Shown: piece by piece, positions 1 through 5,188 of the stretch
Layout of the letters: each line of letters begins with the position of its first letter
How positions within the stretch are numbered: position 1 is the first letter of the stretch
Source of the DNA: Christiangramia sp.
GTDB lineage: Bacteria; Bacteroidota; Bacteroidia; Flavobacteriales; Flavobacteriaceae
Direction of reading: 5' to 3'
DNA: 5,188 bases
Assembly: GCA_024644145.1 (NCBI GenBank)
Contig: JAHELO010000152.1
Location: forward strand, 1 to 5,188
Made by a program: the position numbers and the translations under genes
The notes under the pieces: generated by a model
The model's database searches: none
The model's input: the letters and a program-made list of their open reading frames with translations, nothing else
Told to the model about the DNA's origin: nothing

Positions 1-701
1 CTACTGAAGCCGCTTTTAAAAGAGCTGAACAAAATTATAAATCTGCCCAGCAGAATTATGAGATCGTAAGAACCGGTACCACCAGTGGACTTGGCAGTGC
101 GGCGAATACCTTGATAAGGTCTACGGTTGAAGGAATGGTGCTGGATGTACCAGTGAAAACCGGCAATCAGGTTATTGAAAGCAATAATTTCAATGACGGG
201 ACCACTATCGCTACCCTTGCAGATGTTAATGAAATGATCTTTGAAGGTAAGGTGGATGAAAGTGAAGTGGGAAAGATCAAAGAGAATTTACCCCTGGAAG
301 TTACTGTGGGTGCTATTCAGAATAAAACCTTTGATGCCGTGCTGGATTATATCGCACCCAAGGGAGTGGAAGATAACGGTGCAATACAGTTCGAGATCAA
401 GGGAACCCTTAATAAGGCCGATACCACCTTTATACGAGCGGGGCTTAGTGCCAATGCCTCTATTATATTAGCCCGGGCAGATAGTGTTCTGGCCATTAAA
501 GAAGCGCTGGTGCAATTTGATCCGGATACAAAGAAACCCTTTGTAGAGGTGATGACGGGAGATCAGGAATTTGAAAAAAGAGAAGTTGAGCTTGGTATAA
601 GTGATGGAATTAATGTTGAGGTGAAAAAAGGTGTAAAGAAAGGTGATAAGATCAAGGTTTGGAATCAAATAAAACCGGCATTGAACATCGCTCAAAATTA
701 G
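1..701 (+). CDS. HlyD-family periplasmic adaptor of an efflux transporter, 5'-truncated by the window edge
   Basis: This is the C-terminal part of a periplasmic adaptor (membrane fusion protein) that links an inner-membrane pump to a TolC-type channel. The reading frame is open from base 3 to the TAG at 699-701, giving 232 visible residues; there is no start in the window. A TTG at 111 could be mistaken for a start, but homologous-looking sequence runs straight through it. Counting from base 3, residues 1-25 look like the end of the alpha-helical hairpin (Gln/Asn/Glu/Ala-rich). Residues 40-75 are the second half of the lipoyl-like barrel-sandwich (STVEGMVLDVPVKTG, then NNFNDGTTIATLAD). Residues 78-155 fit the beta-barrel (VDESEVGKI, then FIRAGLSANASI). 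Residues 160-222 fit the membrane-proximal domain, ending in VKKGDKIKVW. The NNF-N-GTTIA segment is typical of Bacteroidota adaptors, as I recall them. It lies 61 bp before the TolC-family gene on the same strand, so co-transcription is likely. Its pump partner and hairpin tip lie outside the window. Confidence 0.9.
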   Translation, partial: TEAAFKRAEQNYKSAQQNYEIVRTGTTSGLGSAANTLIRSTVEGMVLDVPVKTGNQVIESNNFNDGTTIATLADVNEMIFEGKVDESEVGKIKENLPLEVTVGAIQNKTFDAVLDYIAPKGVEDNGAIQFEIKGTLNKADTTFIRAGLSANASIILARADSVLAIKEALVQFDPDTKKPFVEVMTGDQEFEKREVELGISDGINVEVKKGVKKGDKIKVWNQIKPALNIAQN

Positions 702-762
702 AAATATTATTCCCGGTGTAACAACCTACACACTTTACAGACATATCTTACAGAATAACATT

Positions 763-2199
763 ATGAAGAACTTTAGTCTAATAGTCACCCTTTTGCTTTT
801 TTGCAGCCATTTAGCAGCGCAACAAAAGGAATGGACACTTGAGGAATGCGTGAACTACGCACTGGAAAATAACATTCAAGTTAAGCAATCTGAACTTGAG
901 GTTGAACTTTCGGAACTTGAAAAAAGGGATGCCCTGGGTAATTTTATTCCTCGAATAAACGGGCAGGCTTCCAATTCGTGGAATACCGGTCTAACACAGA
1001 ATGTCACTACCGGGATTTTACAGAACCAGACCGTTAGAAACTTTTCTGCCGGTGTTAGCGCAGGAATCACTCTATTTGACGGCTTGAATAATTTTAAACA
1101 ACTTCAAAGGGCTAAAATTTCACGTATCGCCAGCGATTATTCTCTGGAAAAAATGAAAGATGACATCGCTTTATTTGTGGCTGATGCTTATTTGCAGGTT
1201 TTGTTCAATAAGCAGAATCTTGAAGTTCTGCGTGCCCAGAATGAAATCACGAAAGAGCAGCTTATAAGAACACAGGACCTGGTAGATGCCGGAGTGCTTC
1301 CGCAGGGAGACCTGCTTGAGATACGGGCTACCATGGCCGATGAGCGCCAGCGTATGATCCTTTCAGAAAACCAAATTCAGATCTCTTTGATAGGTTTGGC
1401 TCAGATCCTTGGGATTCAGGACTATCAGAATTTTGATATCGTAGACCGGGATTATGACATCTTTGGGAACGAGATCCTTGGAAATACGGTATACGATATT
1501 ATTGATAAAGCAAAGGAAGAACGCCAAGAGATCAGGATCGCCGAAGCCAGCAGAGAACTAGCAGAAATGGATGTAGATCTGGCCAAAGGAGCATACCTGC
1601 CTACCCTGAATGCATTCTTTAATTATAATACCCGAGAGACGGGACAGGCTCGTATTACCGGCGCCATTCTGGATCCAGATGAGCCAGCGAGGCAAATTGG
1701 GGTGGTTCAGGCTACAAATGAGGTGGTGGTAACACCAAATACCATTCCTACGCTGGGAAGTCCATTGCCATTTATGGAGCAATTATACCGGAATGACGGG
1801 ATAAGCTACGGGTTTCAATTGAATATACCTATTCTTAATGGCTTTGCAACCAGGAATCAGGTAAGGAGAAATGAAGTTAATGTAAAGCGTGCACAATATC
1901 AGCTTGAGCAGGCAGAGCTTGACCTGGAAGCAAATGTTTACCAGGCCTATACAGATGCAACCGGTGCATTTGAAGCCTATGAGGCTGCGCTGGTAGCCGC
2001 TGAAGCACAGCAAAAAGCATTTGAATATGCTACTGAACGCTATGATGTTGGGTTAACCAACGCCTTTGATTTCAGTCAGGCGAAGATCAGGTATGAGAAT
2101 ACACAAAGAGAAGCTCTGAGAGCTAAATATGATTATATATTTAAACTAAAAGTAGTTGAACTATATTTTGGAATTCCGGTAAGGGATTTAAAATTTTAA
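763..2199 (+). CDS. TolC-family outer-membrane efflux protein
   Basis: This is an outer-membrane channel that would trimerise into a beta-barrel plus a long periplasmic alpha-tunnel, forming the exit duct of a tripartite efflux or secretion system. The 478-residue length is usual for the family. Residues 1-20 are a Sec signal peptide: K2, a hydrophobic core LIVTLLLF, and likely cleavage around LAAQ-Q. Cys14 is not in a proper lipobox, since Phe precedes it, so lipidation is unlikely. WTLEECVNYALENN (24-37) is the classic N-terminal motif. Two structural repeats follow, each with a periplasmic tip motif: DAGVLPQGD (175-183) and YDVGLTNAFDFSQA (427-440), corresponding to the VGL and VGT tips of E. 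coli TolC. Barrel strands lie near 64-107 (ending ITLFDG) and 280-360 (ending LNIPILNG). An unusually long surface loop spans about 290-346. The ATG at 763 is chosen because it directly precedes the signal peptide. No Shine-Dalgarno sequence is seen, as is usual in Bacteroidota. The second adaptor gene starts five bases after the stop. Confidence 0.95.
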   Translation: MKNFSLIVTLLLFCSHLAAQQKEWTLEECVNYALENNIQVKQSELEVELSELEKRDALGNFIPRINGQASNSWNTGLTQNVTTGILQNQTVRNFSAGVSAGITLFDGLNNFKQLQRAKISRIASDYSLEKMKDDIALFVADAYLQVLFNKQNLEVLRAQNEITKEQLIRTQDLVDAGVLPQGDLLEIRATMADERQRMILSENQIQISLIGLAQILGIQDYQNFDIVDRDYDIFGNEILGNTVYDIIDKAKEERQEIRIAEASRELAEMDVDLAKGAYLPTLNAFFNYNTRETGQARITGAILDPDEPARQIGVVQATNEVVVTPNTIPTLGSPLPFMEQLYRNDGISYGFQLNIPILNGFATRNQVRRNEVNVKRAQYQLEQAELDLEANVYQAYTDATGAFEAYEAALVAAEAQQKAFEYATERYDVGLTNAFDFSQAKIRYENTQREALRAKYDYIFKLKVVELYFGIPVRDLKF

Positions 2200-2204
2200 A
2201 TTAA

Positions 2205-3479
2205 ATGAATAAAAAGACACTTTTCATCATCCTGGGGGTAGTTCTAGCCCTGATTATTTTACTGGTAATTGGCAAAAAAGCCGGATGGTTCGGTAGTTCT
2301 GCTAATGTTAAAGAGGTAGAAATCGCTAAAGTAGAGCCAATAGATATTATTGAAACTGTTTCAGCAACCGGTAAGATTCAGCCAGAAGTTGAGGTTAAAT
2401 TATCTTCAGAAGTTTCAGGAGAGATTATAGAACTTCCGGTGGTTGAAGGCCAGAGCGTGAAGAAAGGCGATCTTTTGGTCAGGATCAATCCCGATATTTA
2501 TACTTCCAGCGTACAAAGAGCCAGGGCGAGTTACCAGAATTCCAAAGCGAACTATGCGCAGACGCAGGCTAATTTAAAACAGGCTGAAGCTGATTATAAC
2601 CGGAATAAAACCCTATTTGATAAGGGAGTTATTTCTAAGGCGGAGTGGGACGGAATTGTCTCAAAATACGAAATGGCTGAGGCCAATAAGGAATCAGCTT
2701 ATTTTAGTATGCAAAGCAGCGCCGCTACGGTGACCGAGGCTCAGGATAACCTGGGGCGTACTAATATCTATGCGCCCATGACCGGAACAATATCTAAACT
2801 AGATGCAGAACTGGGTGAAAGAGTAGTGGGAACCCAGCAAATGGCGGGTACAGAAATTCTTCGGGTGGCCAACCTGGAAAACATGGAAGTGGAGGTTGAT
2901 GTTAACGAGAATGATATAGTTAAGGTAACGGTAGGTGATTCTACTATTGTTGAGGTAGATGCCTATCTTGGGAAAGACTTCAGGGGAATCGTAACGGAGA
3001 TCTCAAATACAGCAGATAATACTTTAACCACAGATCAGGTTACAAATTTCAAGGTGAAAGTACGGATTCTAAAGGATTCCTATAAAGATCTGATGGAAGG
3101 AAAGTCAGAAAATTATTCACCTTTCAGACCGGGAATGACGGCAACAGTAGACATCATCACTAATAAAAGAAATAATGTGATTGGGGTTCCAATTAGTTCT
3201 ATCGTGATTAAAAATGATACGGTAGCTACTAAAAAAACTTATGTGGCAAAAAAAGATAAGGAAGACGAAGAAAAATTTGAATGTGTATTTGTAAAAGACG
3301 GGCAAAAAGCTAAACTTCGCGTCGTGGAGACCGGTATACAGGATGACTCTCATATTGAGATCGTGAAAGGATTGAAAGATGGGGATGTTATTATAACTGG
3401 TCCTTACAGTACGGTTACCAAAACGCTTGATCCCGGAGATGAGATCGAGGTGAAGGAAGAAGAAAAAGAAACTGAATAA
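2205..3479 (+). CDS. Membrane-anchored MacA/HlyD-type efflux periplasmic adaptor
   Basis: This complete adaptor (424 aa) would connect an inner-membrane ABC or RND pump to the outer-membrane channel. Residues 5-22 form one uncleaved membrane anchor (LFIILGVVLALIILLVIG), with the rest in the periplasm. Residues 67-94 are the first half of the lipoyl-like domain (SGEIIELPVVEGQSVKKGD). Residues 97-186 form the alpha-helical hairpin. At its tip R133, L137 and S144 match the R-x3-L-x6-S motif that docks adaptors onto TolC. Residues 188-223 are the second lipoyl half (IYAPMTGTISKLDAELGE). Residues 225-318 are the beta-barrel, ending FRPGMTATVDI. Residues 322-415 are the membrane-proximal domain. 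That domain contains a charged insertion at about 343-357 (KKTYVAKKDKEDEEK), and the protein ends in an acidic tail (EVKEEEKETE). It is longer than E. coli MacA (371 aa). The start lies five bases after the TolC-family stop, so the two are almost certainly co-transcribed. The anchor and motif favour a MacA-like role, but an RND-linked role cannot be excluded without the pump gene. Confidence 0.93.
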   Translation: MNKKTLFIILGVVLALIILLVIGKKAGWFGSSANVKEVEIAKVEPIDIIETVSATGKIQPEVEVKLSSEVSGEIIELPVVEGQSVKKGDLLVRINPDIYTSSVQRARASYQNSKANYAQTQANLKQAEADYNRNKTLFDKGVISKAEWDGIVSKYEMAEANKESAYFSMQSSAATVTEAQDNLGRTNIYAPMTGTISKLDAELGERVVGTQQMAGTEILRVANLENMEVEVDVNENDIVKVTVGDSTIVEVDAYLGKDFRGIVTEISNTADNTLTTDQVTNFKVKVRILKDSYKDLMEGKSENYSPFRPGMTATVDIITNKRNNVIGVPISSIVIKNDTVATKKTYVAKKDKEDEEKFECVFVKDGQKAKLRVVETGIQDDSHIEIVKGLKDGDVIITGPYSTVTKTLDPGDEIEVKEEEKETE

Positions 3480-3490
3480 ACTCTAGCAGA

Positions 3491-4150
3491 TTGGCACTTA
3501 TTTTATGTCTGGAAACAGCTACTACCAATTGTTCGGTTGGGATAGCAAGAGATGGGAAATTATTAGCTTTAAAGGAAGATAATAGCCAGAACTATTCTCA
3601 TGCAGAGAAACTCCATGTCTTTATTAAAGAGGCTTTAGATGAGGCCGGGGTTACCACTACAGAGCTCGATGCTATCGCCATAAGCAAAGGTCCCGGTTCT
3701 TATACGGGATTGAGAATTGGCGTGTCTTCAGCAAAAGGGCTTTGTTATTCACTGGATATCCCCTTAATATCGGTTCCTACATTAGACCTTCTCGCATATA
3801 AGCTTAAAGGGGAGGAGGGCAGTATTATATCTATGCTTGATGCCAGAAGAATGGAGGTATATTCCGCAGTCTATGATTCAGGATTTCAACAGGTGCGTGA
3901 TACCCGGGCGCAGATTTTAGATGAATCGTCCTTTGGTGAATATCTTGAGAATTCCAAAGTTCATTTTATCGGCAACGGGGTTGCGAAATTTGAAGATATC
4001 TGCAAACATTCAAATGCCGTATTTCATAAACAGGAATTTCCCTCGGCCAGAGAAATGGCTGAAATAGCTGAGTATAAATATCAAAAAAGCGACATCGAGG
4101 ACGTCGCTTATTTTGAACCTTATTATTTAAAAGATTTTATTGCGGGTTAA
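3491..4150 (+). CDS. tsaB: tRNA t6A37 biosynthesis protein TsaB (threonylcarbamoyltransferase complex subunit)
   Basis: TsaB is a catalytically inactive paralogue of TsaD. It pairs with TsaD and, with TsaE, transfers the threonylcarbamoyl group made by TsaC onto A37 of ANN-decoding tRNAs in the cytoplasm. The 219-residue product shows the family's ASKHA-fold N-terminus (ILCLETATTNCSVGIA, 4-19), NYSHAEKLHVFIKEAL (34-49), and the signature ISKGPGSYTGLRIGVSSAKG (64-83). It also has the conserved DARRMEVYSAVYD (117-129) and C-terminal EPYYLKDF (209-216). The start is inferred as TTG at 3491. An in-frame TGA at 3473 closes the frame upstream, no ATG or GTG lies between them, and the first in-frame ATG (3833) would remove the whole N-terminal domain. 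The leader is only 11 bases after the adaptor stop, with no Shine-Dalgarno sequence, suggesting co-transcription with the efflux genes and possible translational coupling. It is convergent with the channel gene, with six bases between the stop codons. Confidence 0.95.
   Translation: MALILCLETATTNCSVGIARDGKLLALKEDNSQNYSHAEKLHVFIKEALDEAGVTTTELDAIAISKGPGSYTGLRIGVSSAKGLCYSLDIPLISVPTLDLLAYKLKGEEGSIISMLDARRMEVYSAVYDSGFQQVRDTRAQILDESSFGEYLENSKVHFIGNGVAKFEDICKHSNAVFHKQEFPSAREMAEIAEYKYQKSDIEDVAYFEPYYLKDFIAG
4083..4109 (-). terminator. Probable intrinsic terminator for the mscS transcript, inside the 3' end of tsaB
   Basis: A perfect 7-bp inverted repeat (AAGCGAC at 4087-4093, GTCGCTT at 4103-4109) encloses a 9-base loop. 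Read on the - strand, the stem runs directly into a run of six U (complement of 4083-4088, two of them in the stem). This is the layout of a Rho-independent terminator. It begins 47 bases past the mscS stop codon. On the + strand the hairpin is followed by TTATTTT, a weaker tail, and it falls inside tsaB codons, where translating ribosomes would mask it. The assignment rests on sequence pattern only; the stem is short. Confidence 0.5.
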
Positions 4151-4156
4151 TAAAAA

Positions 4157-5020
4157 CTATTCCGCTGTCTTTTCTCTTTCAGTACCCTTCATTTTGGTTT
4201 GATCGTATAGATATACATCTCTTTGAGGATAAGGGATGGTCATTCCTGCTTCTTCCAGTCTTATCTTGCCTTCTTCTATCATATACCAGTGAAGATCCCA
4301 GAAAACGCTATTAGGTGCAAAATATCTCACCGAAAAGTTCACTGAATTATCACCCAGTTCTGAAACGATAACCTGTGGAGCCGGATCTTCAAGTATATCC
4401 TTCTGTTCCTTTACCAGGTTAGTAAGCACCTCTTTCGCTTTTTTAATGTCGTCATCATATGAAATACCAAAGCTCATATTCTCTCTCCTGGTACCATTGT
4501 AACTGTAATTAATGATATTATCATTACTCAACTCTCCATTAGGGATTACAGCCCTTTGATTTCCAAAGGTGTCAAGCTTCGTGTAGAAAAGGGATATTTC
4601 TACTACACTACCAGATACGCCCTGTGCTTCGATCCAGTCACCAACTTTAAACGGTTTAAGTATAATAATCAATACACCACCGGCAAGATTAGAAAGGGAT
4701 CCCTGCATAGCAAGACCAATGGCCAAACCAGCGGCACCAATTGCAGCTACAAGCGATGCGCTCTCAACTCCAAGCTGAGTTATTACCAATACAAACAGGA
4801 GAATTTTTAAACCCCATCTTATGGCATTTATGGAAAAGAGCTCAAGGGTCTTATCATGATCTTTACGTTCAAATATTTTCTTGACATACTTTACAATTAG
4901 TTTAATTACCCAAAGTCCTACAACTAATAAAACTAAAGCACCTACTAGTGTAGGTAGGTAATCAATAAATTTGTTTGCATATTCCTTGGCTATAGCGCCA
5001 TAATTGTTCAATTTATCCAT
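4157..5020 (-). CDS. mscS: Small-conductance mechanosensitive channel, MscS family
   Basis: This inner-membrane channel opens under membrane tension and releases solutes during hypo-osmotic shock. It is a homoheptamer in the E. coli homologue. The 287 aa length is almost equal to E. coli MscS (286 aa), with no added domains. Predicted membrane segments are TM1 about 21-46 and TM2 about 65-84, with TM3 about 87-121. TM3 has the Gly/Ala-packed pore helix (AAIGAAGLAIGLAMQGSLSN, 92-111). Aligned by eye to E. coli, the pore-gate leucines L105 and L109 correspond to L99 and L103, and the kink glycine G113 to G107. The beta domain follows (LKPFKVGDWIEAQGVSGSV, 121-139; VIPNGELSNDNIINYS, 158-173). 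The C-terminal alpha/beta domain ends near TIPYPQRDVYLYD (261-273), with a short charged tail (KMKGTEREKTAE). The ATG at 5020 is the natural start, preceded by an A/T-rich leader without a Shine-Dalgarno sequence. The gene appears monocistronic: an AT-rich spacer lies upstream, a convergent gene downstream, and it ends in TAG. Confidence 0.95.
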   Translation of the reverse strand: MDKLNNYGAIAKEYANKFIDYLPTLVGALVLLVVGLWVIKLIVKYVKKIFERKDHDKTLELFSINAIRWGLKILLFVLVITQLGVESASLVAAIGAAGLAIGLAMQGSLSNLAGGVLIIILKPFKVGDWIEAQGVSGSVVEISLFYTKLDTFGNQRAVIPNGELSNDNIINYSYNGTRRENMSFGISYDDDIKKAKEVLTNLVKEQKDILEDPAPQVIVSELGDNSVNFSVRYFAPNSVFWDLHWYMIEEGKIRLEEAGMTIPYPQRDVYLYDQTKMKGTEREKTAE

Positions 5021-5092
5021 AAATATTTTTAATGGTTTTTTATTTAGACCCCTATTCTAAAAAAATACTGCTTATTTAGTCTTTAATTTATG
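5021..5092 (-). promoter_or_regulatory. AT-rich intergenic spacer, presumed mscS promoter and leader region
   Basis: These 72 bases contain only 14 G or C (about 19%), far below the flanking genes. They separate the stop of the - strand gene at the right edge from the mscS start, so any separate mscS promoter should lie here. I see no clean Bacteroidota promoter (TTTG, about 19-20 bases, then TAnnTTTG). The nearest resemblance on the - strand is a TATTTTTTT run at about 5060-5068, without a convincing upstream element. A near-repeat TTATTTAG(A/T)C occurs at 5040-5049 and 5072-5081. The call rests on position and composition. Confidence 0.35.
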
Positions 5093-5188
5093 TTAAACTT
5101 GGGTTATAAGGCCAATAGCCTTGGCTTGGCTGGTTACCGGTAACTGGCAGGTACCTTCCTTGCATACATATATCAACTCTTTGCCCTG
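5093..5188 (-). CDS. C-terminal end of a DUF255/YyaL-like thioredoxin-domain protein (partial)
   Basis: Reading the - strand from the window edge, 31 codons stay open and end with TAA (complement of 5093-5095). The peptide contains ELIYVCKEGTCQLPVTS. This resembles the extreme C-terminus of large thioredoxin-domain proteins of the DUF255 family (YyaL, SPATA20-like, usually around 650-700 aa), which as I recall end in a Y-V-C-x4-C-x-x-P-V motif. The resemblance is from memory of the family, over a short stretch. The rest of the gene lies to the right of the window. DUF255 proteins have an N-terminal thioredoxin-like domain and a glycosidase-like helical barrel; their biochemical role is not established. 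It is on the same strand as mscS, 72 bases upstream, so read-through into mscS is possible because no strong terminator is seen between them. Confidence 0.65.
   Translation of the reverse strand, partial: QGKELIYVCKEGTCQLPVTSQAKAIGLITQV

Noticed and set aside
111..701. TTG at 111 as the start of a short 196-residue protein
   Set aside because: The frame is open to the left edge and the upstream residues fit the adaptor's helical hairpin; starting here would cut through the lipoyl-like domain.
716..731. Inverted repeat GTGTA / TACAC between the first adaptor and the TolC-family gene
   Set aside because: A 5-bp stem with no following U run is too weak for a terminator, and no promoter consensus is visible in the 61-bp gap; read-through is more likely.
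876..2013. Several - strand open frames of 64-76 codons opposite the TolC-family gene
   Set aside because: They are fully antisense to a strongly supported gene, and their Cys/Ile/Phe-rich translations look like reverse-frame noise.
4556..4810. Open frame of 84 codons on the + strand opposite mscS
   Set aside because: It lies wholly within the well-supported mscS gene on the other strand, and its composition shows no recognisable domain; it is a shadow frame.
4940..4955. Hairpin ACCTAC-TAGT-GTAGGT within the start of mscS
   Set aside because: The 6-bp stem lies about 65 bases inside the coding region, has no U run, and is too far from the start codon to control initiation in an obvious way.
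5043..5061. TTTAGA / TCTAAA inverted repeat in the spacer upstream of mscS
   Set aside because: The stem is short and AT-rich, and the U-rich tract lies on the wrong side of the stem for termination of the - strand gene; chance is likely in 19% GC sequence.
5133..5144. Perfect 12-bp palindrome GTTACCGGTAAC
   Set aside because: It falls inside the coding end of the DUF255-like gene (codons for LPVTS) and has no second copy in the window; one such palindrome is plausible by chance.

Overview
The window reads as ordinary chromosomal DNA of a Bacteroidota bacterium, most likely a Flavobacteriaceae member of the Gramella/Christiangramia/Salegentibacter kind. This placement is an inference. It rests on moderate-to-low GC, A/T-rich leaders without Shine-Dalgarno sequences, the Bacteroidota-type wording of the proteins (for example the NNF-N-GTTIA segment in the first adaptor), and a gene order I recall from flavobacteria but could not check here. 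No rRNA, tRNA, mobile element or CRISPR array is visible.

Layout. Positions 1-3479 (+ strand) hold three envelope genes: the C-terminal half of a HlyD-type periplasmic adaptor whose start lies before the window, a complete TolC-family outer-membrane efflux protein (763-2199), and a second, complete membrane-anchored MacA/HlyD-type adaptor (2205-3479). Immediately downstream and in the same direction is tsaB (3491-4150), a subunit of the tRNA t6A37 modification machinery, apparently started from TTG. Facing it, six bases away, is a MscS-type mechanosensitive channel on the - strand (4157-5020). A 72-bp, very AT-rich spacer follows, and then the last 31 codons of a - strand gene resembling the C-terminus of DUF255/YyaL-type thioredoxin-domain proteins.

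How the parts fit. The outer-membrane protein carries both TolC-type periplasmic tip motifs, and the second adaptor carries the matching R-x3-L-x6-S hairpin-tip motif, so these two probably form one trans-envelope efflux channel. The inner-membrane pump is not in the window. A MacB-like ABC transporter or an RND pump upstream of position 1 is the likely partner. Two adaptors for one outer-membrane channel is the most unusual point of the layout. tsaB probably rides on the same transcript. The - strand mscS transcript probably ends at a hairpin lying inside the 3' end of tsaB.

I found no convincing undescribed system. The findings are local observations of modest interest.
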